A DNA stretch of 64,000 bases, from the NCBI RefSeq assembly GCF_003289945.1, contig NZ_QMBP01000001.1, positions 1 to 64,000 of the forward strand, read 5' to 3'. Positions 17,593 through 26,822 of the stretch are shown piece after piece. A model generated the notes under the pieces. It was not told the origin of the DNA. It did no database searches and saw only the letters and a program-made list of their open reading frames with translations. Each line of letters opens with the position of its first letter. Positions within the stretch are counted from its first letter, which is position 1. This DNA comes from Mesorhizobium hawassense (GTDB taxonomy: Bacteria > Pseudomonadota > Alphaproteobacteria > Rhizobiales > Rhizobiaceae). The translations under genes and the position numbers were made by a program.

Positions 17593-18783
17593 GGCCTTTA
17601 TCAACCAAAGACAGCAATATCCTTGTACACCATCGCTTTCCATGCGATTCTTTGGGCTCGAAGCGCAGGAGATCTGGATGTCTGAAACGATGCTGGCGGC
17701 GCTTTCCAACATTCGTACCGTTGAGGACATGATCGCGGCCTTCCGTGATGAAGATCATTGTCGGCGGCTGCTGGAAAGCATGGTGTGGCCGGATGGCAGG
17801 ATCTGTCCCGCCTGCGGTTACAAACGCTCAATCGCGATAGCCGGCCGGGATACGGGCAAGCGACGCGCACGGCCGGGGCTTTATCAGTGCTCGAGCGGCG
17901 ACTGCCGGTTCCAGTTCACGGTGACGACGCACACGCCCCTGCACTCCACGAAGCTACCTCTGCGTGTCTGGCTGAAGGCCATGTGGTTGATGCTGCAATC
18001 GGACAAAGGCATGTCCTCGGTGCGCCTGGCCGAAGCCCTTGGAGTAAGTCAGCCCACGGCCTGGCGGATGGGGCATGCGTTGCGTCTCATGGTGGCTCGC
18101 GAGCACATGCTCGACGGCACGGTCGAGGTCGATCACTTCCATCTCGGTGGAAGACCCCGAAAGCATCCTGATGATCCGCCGCCCGGACGGGGCCGGAAAG
18201 GCCAGGCGAACACGCAGAAAACACCGGTGATGGCAGTGGTGCAGCGGCCGAACGGCAACGCGCCTGGAACTGCGGCCGGTGACGCGCGGGCTGCAGTGGT
18301 GATGGGCCTTTCGTTGCGTGCCGCGGAGCGCATCATTGAGACACAGATCGAGCCCCATGCACGCTTGATGAGCGACGAAGCGAAAGCCTTCATGGCCATT
18401 GGCGAGAGTTTCGCTGAGCATGAGACTGTGAAGCACTCGAGCTGCGAATATGTTCGCGGCGCCGTCCACGTCAATTCAGCCGAAGGGTTCAACTCTCGCG
18501 TTCGTCGCACGATCGCCGGCGTCTTTCATCACATCAGCCCGCAGCATGCCGACCTTTATTTCCATGAGATCGGCTTCCGCTGGTCGCAACGCGTTGTCAC
18601 GGGCAATGCCGTTCGCAAAACACGGCGCGGCCGCGAAACAATCCGGACGCTTTGGGCGCGCGTACAACCGGCGCTACAGCTGCCAAGCGTTTTTCGCGCC
18701 GCTACGGGACGCCAGATGCGCCGAAGTCCAGACGGCGGCATCATCATCAAATCGGCCGTTGCTGTCTTTGGTTGATAAGGGCC
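17593..18783 (+). mobile_element. Complete IS1595-family insertion sequence
   Basis: The element is 1191 bases and begins GGCCTTTATCAACCAAAGAC; its other end is the inverted match GTCTTTGGTTGATAAGGGCC with one mismatch or so. It is flanked by a perfect 8-base direct repeat, TCGTACGC, at 17585-17592 and 18784-18791, the target-duplication size of the IS1595 family. It landed inside the inner part of a Tn3 inverted repeat. Perfect duplication and an open transposase frame point to recent insertion. Confidence 0.9.
17678..18775 (+). CDS. IS1595-family (ISXO2-like) transposase
   Basis: The 365-residue protein has an N-terminal zinc ribbon (ICPACGYKRS ... CSSGDCRFQFTVTTHTPLHSTK), a helix-turn-helix (LAEALGVSQPTAWRMGHALR), and an ISXO2-like DDE core: VEVDHFHLGGRPRKH, LMSDEAKAF and VNSAEGFNSRVRR supply the likely Asp, Asp and Glu/Asn positions. 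The ATG at 17678 gives a family-type N-terminus. The frame is intact and the element has clean ends, so it may be active. Confidence 0.9.
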   Translation: MSETMLAALSNIRTVEDMIAAFRDEDHCRRLLESMVWPDGRICPACGYKRSIAIAGRDTGKRRARPGLYQCSSGDCRFQFTVTTHTPLHSTKLPLRVWLKAMWLMLQSDKGMSSVRLAEALGVSQPTAWRMGHALRLMVAREHMLDGTVEVDHFHLGGRPRKHPDDPPPGRGRKGQANTQKTPVMAVVQRPNGNAPGTAAGDARAAVVMGLSLRAAERIIETQIEPHARLMSDEAKAFMAIGESFAEHETVKHSSCEYVRGAVHVNSAEGFNSRVRRTIAGVFHHISPQHADLYFHEIGFRWSQRVVTGNAVRKTRRGRETIRTLWARVQPALQLPSVFRAATGRQMRRSPDGGIIIKSAVAVFG

Positions 18784-18940
18784 TCGTACGCTAAGGTCGA
18801 ACGGAACATGAACCGTGCCGGAGCTCGGATGTGCAGGCTCCGATCTCTGTGGATTGCCACCACCAGGCACCAGTTTTGATTTCCTCGTCCGTCCGACTCG
18901 ACAACGCTCCCGGCAGATTGGTCGTGGATGGTGTCGGGCG

Positions 18941-20413
18941 ATGGCAAAACGGAAGCTGTCAAAGGTCAGGATCGACGGAAGGTTTTCGATATACCAGCCG
19001 ACGAGGATAGCCTGATCCGGCGCTATTCGTTGTCACCGGCAGATCGTCTGGAGATTGAACTGCGGAGGCGTGAGCATAATCGACTCGGTTTTGCCGTTCA
19101 GCTATGTCTGATGCGATACCCGGGCCGAGTGCTGGGAGCAGAACAGACTCCGCCTCGCGCCATGCTCAGATATGTTGCTGATCAAATCGGCGCCGACCCA
19201 GAAGCATTTGCACTCTATGCACGCCGTGAAGAAACCCGTCGCGATCACACAGCGCGCCTAATGGTGTATCTGGATACGAGAAGCGCGACGGCGCAAGATC
19301 GTCGAGCCGCGCTATTGGCTGCAATTCAGGCGGCGACGATGTCCGACGACGGCGCTGCGATAGCCAGTTCCATTGTCGCCACGTTTCGTGAACGCGGATC
19401 TCTTCTGCCGGCGATCGACACGATCGAACGGATCGGCCTTGCCGGCCGCGCGATAGCCCGCCGACGGGCAGAGAGAACTCTGATTGAAGACATCCCGCTT
19501 GATAAGCTTCAATCGTTGGACAGGCTATTGGAGGTTGATCCGGTGATCGGCCAGACACGCTTTCATTGGCTGCGATCGGCGCCGGACGCGCCAGGTGGGT
19601 CAAACCTGGTCGAGCTGACCGAACGGATTGCTTTCCTGCGCACACTGGAGATCGATCCGAAATTGCAGGCGCGCATTTCGTCGGGACGATGGGACCAGAT
19701 GATCCGTGAGGGTAACGCTACGCCTGCCTGGCTTGCCAATGACTTCAATGCCAGCCGTCGGCATGCTCTGATCGTCGCGCAAGTTATCAAACTCGGTCAG
19801 AAGCTCACCGATGATGCGGTGACCATGTTCATCAAGCTGATGGGTCGGCTGTTCTCGCAAGCCAACAACCGCAAGAAGCAGCGGCACATGGACTGCAGGC
19901 CGGATACCGCCAAAGCGCTGCGCATGTTCCCCGACACGATCACCCCCCTAGGCATCTCCGAAGGAAAGCCAACTCGCAAGGGCGCTACGGGAACTCGGCC
20001 GGATCGAGCGCTCGCTCTTCATGATCGAATGGTACTCAAGTCCGGCGCTACGCCGGCGTTGCCAGGCTGGCCTCAACAAGGGCGAGGCTGCGCACAAACT
20101 CAAACGCGCGGTCTTCTTCCATGAGCGCGGCGAACTCCGCGACCGATCGTTCGAAAGCCAGGCGTTCCGAGCCTCCGGCATCAACCTCGTCGTCAGTGCG
20201 ATCGTACACTGGAATACGGTCTATCTCGACGCGCGGTCACACAGCTCAAACGAGCGGGAAGGAACGTTCCAGATCCGCTGTTGAAGCATGTCTCGCCGCT
20301 GAGTTGGGAGCATATCAACCTGACGGGCATCTACACCTGGGACAGCGAGCAACATCTCCCGGAAGGCTTCAGGTCGCTCCGCCTCCCGACTGGGCTACGG
20401 CGTGCCGCATCGA
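18941..20413 (+). pseudogene. Tn3-family transposase with large internal deletion
   Basis: The N-terminal domain is recognisable: MAKRKL at 18941, then after a frameshift FDIPADEDSLIRRYSLSPADRLEIELRRREHNR, and on to LFSQANNRKKQRHMD. At about 19950 it jumps, with a change of frame, straight to the C-terminal region [34 protein letters not shown] and SPLSWEHINLTGIYTWD. Some 400-500 residues with the catalytic DDE core are missing, and another frameshift lies near 20260. It is a non-autonomous Tn3 derivative bounded by the repeats at 17559 and 20415. Confidence 0.85.
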
Positions 20414-20414
20414 C

Positions 20415-20452
20415 CTTAGCGTACGATTTCGCGCTGCTCTTGTTCCGACCCC
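20415..20452. repeat. Right 38-bp inverted repeat of the Tn3-family element
   Basis: Read on the minus strand it starts GGGGTCGGAACAAGAGCAGC and ends ACGCTAAGG, the size and end pattern of Tn3-family repeats, and mirrors 17559-17592. The bases outside the two repeats do not match as a 5-base duplication (TATTT left, AAAAA right), so the two ends probably derive from different insertion events. Confidence 0.85.
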
Positions 20453-20872
20453 AAAAAGGTCTTTGGCGACGTCATCCACGCCGCCTTCGGCACGCCAGCA
20501 GGGCAGGGGGCAAAAGAGCTGGCGCAGTCGGAGGCGCTCGTGCTGATGTGCATTGCCTATTTCCAGCCGATCACGCGCGGCGAGCTGTCATCCTTCTTCG
20601 GCAAGGAGGTGTCGCGCGATCTGATTGGCGTGCTGCGCGCGCAGGAGCTCATCGCCTCGGGGCCGCGCAGCCCACAGCCGGGCGCGCCCTACACCTATGT
20701 GACGACGAAGACCTTCCTGTCGCAGTTCGGGCTCGACACGCTGCGCCAGCTGCCGGATTTCGAGCCGCTCGAGGACGCCGGGCTGTTATCGAGAGAGAAG
20801 CTGCTGGCCGGCGATATCACGCCCGACTTTTCTTTTAACCAGCAAAAAGCCGATCTAGAAATCGAGGACTAA
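20453..20872 (+). pseudogene. scpB-like fragment 2 (C-terminal part)
   Basis: The frame starts at the Tn3 end with KVFGDVIHAAFGTPAGQG and continues through ALVLMCIAYFQPITRGELSS, FFGKEVSRDLIGVLRAQ and APYTYVTTKTFLSQFGLD, nearly identical to residues ~90-225 of the copy at 27557-28276. Its C-terminus differs (SFNQQKADLEIED). It overlaps in content with fragment 1, so the Tn3 element did not simply interrupt one gene. An ATG at 20540 could start a 110-residue product, but that would lack the first winged-helix domain. Confidence 0.75.
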
Positions 20873-20986
20873 CTAGTCGCAGATGGGTAACAGCCGATGG
20901 CAGTCCGACAAACCGCCCTTAGCGGCCGGAGACCAGAGGCCGTCAGCCGTCTTTTTTCTCTACCTTCTTGCTGTCGGACTTATTGA

Positions 20987-21706
20987 TCATGTTCGTGATG
21001 CTCCGCTCACCTTCTTGCGCTTGGCATCCTCCGCCGTATAGGCGATATCAAGTGTGTCGCGCGGGTTCCAGCGGCTGTAGTCGGGCTGGGCCAGCCCGTA
21101 GCGTTTCCGCAGGTCGGCGGCGAGGTCGAGGGCGTATAGCCCGACGCGGCCATACTGGTAGCGCCTTTCCTCCCAGACTTCGTCCCAGTTCGGTGGCCCC
21201 GAGTGCTCGGCGAAGGCGGAGATCTTGCTGTCGGCTGCGGCGATCTCGTTGGGCAAGGACAGAGTCCGGTACATCAAGGCCGCGTCCATGGTTTTCCAGT
21301 CAAGGTCGGCCGGGAATTCCAGTCCCGGGGCGTCGACCTGCGGGGTCAGTTCGCCGTCGATGTACTCGCCCTGGTCATGTATCACGTCCACGCAGTGCAG
21401 CACGAACGGATCCAGTATGCAGACGACCCTGGTGGCCACGTAGGTGGCGTGCTTGGCGCGCTCCTCGTTGGAGTCCCTGCCAACGGTCAGCCGATGGTTG
21501 AAATAGGTAACCGCAATGGTGCCGACCGTCGTCGCCACGGCAGTCACGATTGCAAGTGGCCAGCCCGTCAGCAAGGAAACGGAATCGCCACCGGGCGTTT
21601 CGCCTGTCGACTGGGCAGCCGCGTGTATCGACGACAGCCCCGCCGCGAGGATGAGCGTTGCCGCGGGGACGATGACTTTCCAGCTAATTCTGACCATGTT
21701 CTTCAT
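20987..21706 (-). CDS. Unknown membrane-anchored protein (239 aa)
   Basis: No family recognised. The N-terminus has a signal-like hydrophobic stretch (VIVPAATLILAAGLSSIHA) and a second membrane segment (WPLAIVTAVATTVGTIAVTYF), then a soluble part of about 165 residues rich in Asp and Trp (DWKTMDAALMYR, WDEVWEERRYQYGRVGLYALDLAADLRKRY). Its ATG overlaps the stop of the gene upstream by one base (TGATG), so the two are translated together. It is the last gene of a four-gene leftward operon with a RelA/SpoT-domain and a PIN-domain gene. Confidence 0.65.
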   Translation of the reverse strand: MKNMVRISWKVIVPAATLILAAGLSSIHAAAQSTGETPGGDSVSLLTGWPLAIVTAVATTVGTIAVTYFNHRLTVGRDSNEERAKHATYVATRVVCILDPFVLHCVDVIHDQGEYIDGELTPQVDAPGLEFPADLDWKTMDAALMYRTLSLPNEIAAADSKISAFAEHSGPPNWDEVWEERRYQYGRVGLYALDLAADLRKRYGLAQPDYSRWNPRDTLDIAYTAEDAKRKKVSGASRT

Positions 21707-22065
21707 CAGGGGTGCGCCCGTCTAACCGGCCGTCTCAGTCTAAGGACGAGGTAAGCGAGCATCCCAGCGGAGATGCCAAGCATGGCGAACTCAACACCCG
21801 TCTCGAACGACCATGCGAGCGCGCCGAGCGGCACCGCCGACGAGCGTCCGGCCAGCCCAGGAGTCATGAACGCCGCCGCCAGCCATGTAGCAGCCGCCGC
21901 TACGAAGAGAGCGAGGGCTGTCGCCAGGACGAAGCCAAGCGTCCCGAGCAGGACCCCTGGCCGCATGCGCTGCGCGAGGTAGCCAGAAACTATGATGCTG
22001 GCCACGGCGACGGCTGCGTTGAAAGCGACGTAATGGTCCATCAGTGCGGCTTCGAATTCCTGCAC
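21706..22065 (-). CDS. Unknown small membrane protein (119 aa)
   Basis: No family recognised. Three hydrophobic segments are visible (FNAAVAVASIIVSGYLAQ; LLGTLGFVLATALALFVAAAATWLAAAF; FAMLGISAGMLAYLVLRL). The GTG start at 22065 is supported by GGAGGGGGG directly upstream. It lies 30 bases after the PIN-domain gene and overlaps the next gene by one base. Its partner position suggests it works with the 239-residue membrane protein. Confidence 0.6.
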   Translation of the reverse strand: MQEFEAALMDHYVAFNAAVAVASIIVSGYLAQRMRPGVLLGTLGFVLATALALFVAAAATWLAAAFMTPGLAGRSSAVPLGALAWSFETGVEFAMLGISAGMLAYLVLRLRRPVRRAHP

Positions 22066-22095
22066 GCTACCCCCCTCCGATGCTGGCCCGACACT

Positions 22096-23136
22096 CTAGG
22101 TGTCTAGCATGTCCCAGTCGTCGCCCATGACCCATCGGAGCGCTGACAGCTTGCCGTTGACCATTCCCCACTCGAAGTCGGTCCACGGGCCAAGATTCTC
22201 CAGGCCAACCTCTTCCTCTGTTTTCCGGGCGGCTTCCAGCGCGCCTTTCCAGATGCTGTCAATAATGACCCGGTTGTTACGGCTACGTGGTTCGGCAGCT
22301 TCCCATTCTGGCTTGGTGACGACCTTGGTATCTCCGCGCTCCACTTGACTGCGCAGGTTCCAGTGGCGGTTGTACCAAACCTGAAGCCCCAGCAGGCGCG
22401 CGGCCTCAAGGATTTGCGATAGCCGGCGAGGCTGATCCGTCCACGATAGCTCTTCGTCCACGAACTCAAGATAGTCAGCGTGCTCAGACTTCAGAAGGTC
22501 GCCCAGTGACGTCCAGTAAGTGGAGTGAGGCCCGTCGAAAAGTTCGGCGATGTCTGGATGGGGATTCCGCTGGTCACCGTTCGGGTCGCTGAAGTCGCGG
22601 GTATTGTGGGAAACGAACGCAACGCGCTGCCCCTTTGCCTTGGCAGCGCTCGCCAGATCGGCGTAGGTCTCTACAAGGATCGCATCGCCTACCGAATTCT
22701 TGGAGCGATGATAGGGCGCCAGCCCGGCGATCGCGCGTTCCGTCACACGTTGCTTGATGGCTTTGGTTGTAGCCTTGCTCAGTCCATGCGCCAGCAGGTC
22801 CTCGATCCATTCGATGGACTTGTTAACGGCCTCGCCCTTCATCGCGATGCGCTGGTCGATCTCGTTCAGGGAGTTCAGCGTCTCCGTCTTGTAGTCGTCC
22901 TCGGCGAAGCGGTCGACCGCCTCCCGGACGAGGCGGAAGTGAGCCTGCAGGCTACGCCGCGCGTCCTCGGCGACACGCGCCTTGTTGCGCGCAAACTCCG
23001 CCTTGACCACGTCCGGCACGACGAAGTCGATCTGTTGCCCGTCGAAGAGCTCTTTCGCCGCTAGGATCAAGGACTGCTGCCGATAGTCCTTTGCGAGATC
23101 GAGCCACACACACGTGTCAACGAGTATCTTGAGCAT
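22096..23136 (-). CDS. PIN-domain protein (346 aa)
   Basis: The N-terminus MLKILVDTCVWLDLAKDY carries the first Asp of a PIN-type ribonuclease, and further acidic positions follow in VVPDVVKAEFARNK, KNSVGDAILVETY and VAFVSHNTRDFSDPN. The last is the usual '..F+TxDxxDF' strand. PIN domains cut RNA with a metal held by these acids. A C-terminal domain of about 150 residues rich in Trp (FEWGMVNGKLSALRWVMGDDWDML) is not recognised. Length and arrangement recall the DUF4935-type PIN proteins. It starts 23 bases after the RelA/SpoT-domain gene behind GGAGGGG, so they are co-expressed. Confidence 0.78.
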   Translation of the reverse strand: MLKILVDTCVWLDLAKDYRQQSLILAAKELFDGQQIDFVVPDVVKAEFARNKARVAEDARRSLQAHFRLVREAVDRFAEDDYKTETLNSLNEIDQRIAMKGEAVNKSIEWIEDLLAHGLSKATTKAIKQRVTERAIAGLAPYHRSKNSVGDAILVETYADLASAAKAKGQRVAFVSHNTRDFSDPNGDQRNPHPDIAELFDGPHSTYWTSLGDLLKSEHADYLEFVDEELSWTDQPRRLSQILEAARLLGLQVWYNRHWNLRSQVERGDTKVVTKPEWEAAEPRSRNNRVIIDSIWKGALEAARKTEEEVGLENLGPWTDFEWGMVNGKLSALRWVMGDDWDMLDT

Positions 23137-23159
23137 CGCCGCGCCCCTCCAACAATCGA

Positions 23160-24329
23160 CTAGCGTCGCGGCTCAATCCAACGCGTGTATCGCCTGCGCA
23201 GGGCACCGTAGTCAGGCTGCTGCACCTCCCGCGGCCTGACCACTTCTTGTGGAGCGACCGTGTATTCGATGCCTGACTTGCCGCCGCAAGCGAGCTGCAG
23301 GTTGCGGATGAACAGGCTAACGTCGCCGAAGTAGTTCGGGTAGGTGGAGACGAGTTTGTCGATCTTGTCGACCTCGACGAGGACGACCTTGTCCTGGCTT
23401 TCTCCTGCCTCGATTGCCCTTTCGGCCAGCTCAAGGGCACTCGTTGCGGAGAAAGTGCCCGTGTAGGTCTCGATCTTGACGGTGTGATCCGGCCTGTAGC
23501 GCAGGAGGTAGTAGCGACCACGGTCATGGGTGAAATTCTCGGCGAAATGGGTGGCCGCCTTGATGTTCTCGAGCATGCTCACCGCGCCGAGCCGGGCATT
23601 AAGATCCTTTAGCTCCTTGACACGCTCTGCCTGATCTGGAACCCCGGTCGGAAGCGGGCTACGCTCCACTTGGGCGAACTCGGCGGAAGCAAGCTCGAAC
23701 AGACGGAGCCAGTCGCCGTCTGCCTTGTGGTGCTTCAGGTCCTGATTACGGTAGAGACTGACGGCCTCGATGGCGGTCGCCCACGAGTGCTGCAGGCGCG
23801 TCCTCAACTGCAGTTCTATGCGCCGACCGGCAAAGGACTCGTCCTCCTTCCTTGCGGGCGTGAATTCCATGGAGAGATGGTGGCTGCGGTAGCCGTCGCC
23901 CTTGGGATTCTGGATGTAGTTCCATTCCTTGCGAATGCAATGCTGGGAGCGCTCGCGGACGCGTTCGACGAGGCGGTTCACACCATCGATGTCATTGAGG
24001 ATCGCCCGGCACCCGCCGAGGTCCTGCATCTGGTCGAGCCGGATGGTGGTGTCGGCGAGCTTGCGCCGGATGGACGACATCCGCTTTGGCCGTGCGGCCA
24101 TGTCACCTCGAATGTAGGCCTGCCGCATGGCGATCCGCACTGAGGCGCGGATGCTGCGCATGGGATAGATGTGGCTGTCACGCCAGGAGTTCGCTATCGA
24201 GAATATCTCGACAGCGACGGCGTTGTTTTGCGGGGTGAAGGAAACCGGGCCAGCAAGGCTTTTCCCCGCGGCGCGCACATCTTCCATGCTGTATTCGAGC
24301 CGCGGATACTGCGACATGGGACGAATCAC
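23160..24329 (-). CDS. RelA/SpoT-domain nucleotide synthetase-like protein (389 aa)
   Basis: The central part has the main RelA/SpoT synthetase motifs: RPKRMSSIRRKLAD (ATP-binding basic residues), MQDLGGCRAIL (equivalent of ITDIAGVR with the Asp), GDGYRSHHLSMEF (GTP-binding Tyr/His strand) and IELQLRTRLQHSWATAIE (catalytic Glu plus QxRT..QH.WA). There is no HD hydrolase, TGS or ACT domain. The ~150-residue C-terminal part (YYLLRYRPDHTVKIETYTGTF ...) may be a sensor domain. Stand-alone synthetases with extra domains include alarmone synthetases and toxic types (toxSAS, CapRel-like). Being first in an operon with a PIN nuclease and two membrane proteins suggests defence or toxin-antitoxin use; this is inference. 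Confidence 0.82.
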   Translation of the reverse strand: MIRPMSQYPRLEYSMEDVRAAGKSLAGPVSFTPQNNAVAVEIFSIANSWRDSHIYPMRSIRASVRIAMRQAYIRGDMAARPKRMSSIRRKLADTTIRLDQMQDLGGCRAILNDIDGVNRLVERVRERSQHCIRKEWNYIQNPKGDGYRSHHLSMEFTPARKEDESFAGRRIELQLRTRLQHSWATAIEAVSLYRNQDLKHHKADGDWLRLFELASAEFAQVERSPLPTGVPDQAERVKELKDLNARLGAVSMLENIKAATHFAENFTHDRGRYYLLRYRPDHTVKIETYTGTFSATSALELAERAIEAGESQDKVVLVEVDKIDKLVSTYPNYFGDVSLFIRNLQLACGGKSGIEYTVAPQEVVRPREVQQPDYGALRRRYTRWIEPRR

Positions 24330-24428
24330 TTATGGTTGAATCCACTTGAATCTACGGTTTTCCATCCCGCAGTCCAGCGCGGCGCAGGAGTTGTTCATGG
24401 TTGACGGGGGGTAGCGTGACATTCGCCG

Positions 24429-24638
24429 ATGACGTCGTCGCACAGTACCACGAACACTGAAGGGCGTCGGACGAGACCTTTGCTCAGTGACGTGGCCCTC
24501 GCCGCGGCGATGCTGCTGATCATCCTGTTTCGTCCCCAGGGCATCACCGGCGGCCACGAGTTGGAACTCCCCCGAGACAAGAAGCCGATATCAGGCCTTG
24601 AAGCATCGACCAAAAACACAGGAATCTCCCATGTCTGA
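24429..24638 (+). pseudogene. Possible C-terminal scrap of a branched-chain amino-acid ABC permease
   Basis: The frame contains LLSDVALAAAMLLIILFRPQGITGG, which resembles the last membrane helix and 'FRPQGLxG' end of LivH/LivM permeases. Nothing else of such a gene is nearby. It runs into the start of the metallo-hydrolase gene. An actual small peptide cannot be excluded. Confidence 0.35.
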
Positions 24639-25527
24639 GCAACAGCCCAATCGGCCGACGCCGGTTGTCGACCCTGCCGCCCTTCGCGAAATCGCCGATG
24701 GGGTCTGGGTGATCCCCGACCATCGGGTGCCGCTGGTGCCCAATATCGGCATCGTGGTCGGCAGTCACTCGGCTTTGGTGGTCGATACCGGCATGGGCCG
24801 AAGAAACGGACAGTTGGTGCTCGAGACGGCGCGCCGCCTTGCCGGCACACGCGAGCTTGTCCTTACGCTCACTCATTTCCATCCAGAGCACGGCTACGGC
24901 GCCGAGCCGTTCAAGGGCGAGGCAGAGATCCTCTACAACAGCGAACAGGCCCGCGAGCTTGCCGACAAGGGCGAGGCCTATCTCGGCATGTTCAGGGGGA
25001 TGGGACCCTCGATTGCCGAGGCTCTTGACGGAACGATGCTGGTCGAGGCGGATACGCACTATGACGACACCAGCCATGAAATCGATCTCGGCGGGCGCAG
25101 GGCTATCCTGAGGACATGGGGCAAGGCCCATACGCGCGGAGACCAGATCGTCTTCCTTCCTGATGACGGCATCCTGTTCACCGGCGACCTCGCCGAGGAA
25201 AAGACCTTTCCGATCTTTCCGTGGTTTCCACCTGAGGATACCGACATCGACGCGGACAATTGGATCGCCGCGCTAGACGACTGCTTGATTCTGCGGCCGG
25301 ACATCGTCGTTCCTGGCCATGGCGAGATCGGCGGCCCCGAAATAGTCTCCGGCGTGCGTGACTACATCGCGAACCTGGGCGAACGTGTGCTTGCAGCTCG
25401 CAGAAGTGGCAAGGCCTCTGACGAGATCATTGCCGAGCTCGGGCCGAAGATAGGCGGTGAGCATCCCGACTGGCATTTCCCGGAATGGATCGATTTTGCA
25501 ATCCGCTACCACGCGTCGTTGATTTAG
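24631..25527 (+). CDS. Metallo-beta-lactamase-fold hydrolase
   Basis: The 298-residue protein has the MBL metal-binding order: LTHFHPEHGYG (first motif, HxHxEH with Glu where the family normally has Asp), then KAHTRGDQIVF (His), LFTGDLAEEK (bridging Asp) and VPGHGEIGG (last His). The ATG at 24631 with AGGAA upstream is used; an earlier in-frame ATG at 24598 lacks a site. No signal peptide is visible, so it is probably cytoplasmic. Substrate unknown. Its stop lies 2-3 bases before the IS110-type junction at 25529, and it has no operon partner. Confidence 0.82.
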   Translation: MSEQQPNRPTPVVDPAALREIADGVWVIPDHRVPLVPNIGIVVGSHSALVVDTGMGRRNGQLVLETARRLAGTRELVLTLTHFHPEHGYGAEPFKGEAEILYNSEQARELADKGEAYLGMFRGMGPSIAEALDGTMLVEADTHYDDTSHEIDLGGRRAILRTWGKAHTRGDQIVFLPDDGILFTGDLAEEKTFPIFPWFPPEDTDIDADNWIAALDDCLILRPDIVVPGHGEIGGPEIVSGVRDYIANLGERVLAARRSGKASDEIIAELGPKIGGEHPDWHFPEWIDFAIRYHASLI

Positions 25528-25528
25528 G

Positions 25529-25560
25529 GTCGTAACAAGATGGGGTGGTTGCCGCCCATC
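25529..25560. repeat. Copy of the palindrome/Tn3-end sequence beside an IS110 relic
   Basis: GGGTCGTAACAAGATGGGG and the following bases to 25560 match 17342-17375 with one or two differences, then diverge into the IS110-type left part. IS110-group elements (IS4321/IS5075) are known to target Tn3-type inverted repeats, which this sequence resembles; targeting here is inference. Confidence 0.5.
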
Positions 25561-25623
25561 TCAGACGGCATCGAATGTGCCAAATAGTGGGTAGGCCCAC
25601 CAGCAGAGAGGACGGCAACCGCG

Positions 25624-26544
25624 ATGAAAGATACGATGATCGGCGTGGATCTGGCAAAATCAGTTTTCCAGATTCACGGAGCGTCGATGACGGGACAAAC
25701 GCATTTTCGCAGGAAATTGTCGCGTCAGCAGTTCCGGAACTTCATGAGCGAGAGCCGCCGGCGACAGTGGTTATGGAAGCCTATGGGAGCGCCCATTATT
25801 GGGCACGGGAGATGGTAAGTCTTGGCCATGAGGTGATGCTGATCGCTCCACAGTATGTACGGCCTTTTGTGAAAAGACAGAAGAGCGGTGTTGTTCCGGG
25901 CAAGGGAACGCCTGGTTCGACAGCGCACTGAAATGGTGAATGCGCTCCGCGCGGTTCTCTACAAGTTTGGGCACATTGTCCCCCGAGGGCTGGTCCAACT
26001 GGCCCGCATGCAGGAAATTGCGGAAGCGCCGAACAGTGACCTTCCAAAGCTGGTGCGGGAGGAATGCCTCGATATGGTTGAGCAGATTGCTGATCTGACT
26101 CGCATGATAGATGCCCGGACGAAGAAGGCGAAGGAACTTGCGTCGGAAGCCGATATGGCGCGTCGTCTCCAGACCATGCCCGGCGTTGGTCCGCTGACCG
26201 CATTGGCGGTTGAGGCGTTCGCGCCTGCGATGGAAAGCTTCAAATGCGGGCGAGATTTCGCGGCTTGGCTGGGCCTCGTTCCGCGTCAGCATTCTTCAGG
26301 AGGAAAGGCCCGGCTTGGGCGCGTCTCCAAGGCCGGACAGATCGATATTCGCCGGTTGCTGATCATTGGTGCGATGACGCGGTTGACCTGGCTCGGCCGC
26401 AAAGCGATCCGTCCCGACAGCTGGTTGGCCCGAATGGCGGAAAGGAAACCGAAGATGCTGGTGGCCATTGCGCTCGCCAACAAGATGGTGCGCGGGATAT
26501 GGGCCATGCTGATGAAGGGCGAAGATTACAGGCTGCCGGCATGA
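25624..26544 (+). pseudogene. IS110-family transposase, frameshifted and internally deleted
   Basis: The start MIGVDLAKSVFQIHG carries the DEDD-type N-terminal Asp; a frameshift near 25765 leads to VMEAYGSAHYWAREM and APQYVRPFVKRQK; a deletion of some 20-30 codons then joins VFRARERLVRQRTEMVNALR. The last frame (25888-26544) is long and keeps LQTMPGVGPLTALAVEAF and FAAWLGLVPRQHSSGGKARLGRVSKAG, the transposase_20 domain with its serine region. Family length is about 340 residues. Not functional as it stands. Confidence 0.85.
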
Positions 26545-26822
26545 AGAACTGCTGCCTGACAGAATGCAGGTTTTGGCGGCCGACAGATACCCCGTGAATG
26601 GGTGTAAGAAGGCGACGACCCGAATGGGCAAATGATCGAACAGATCGGGATTAGGCAACCCAGTACAGCTCTTGGAGCCCAGAGCTCGGGAACAACATTT
26701 GGACCTGATCCGCAGATCACCATACCGGCCCGCGGCGCCAAACAGGCCGCATCTTTGAGGCCTGACAGAAGACCGCACTCGATCGCAGCACATGACGGCC
26801 GGAAAACTCTTGCACTCCGGGC

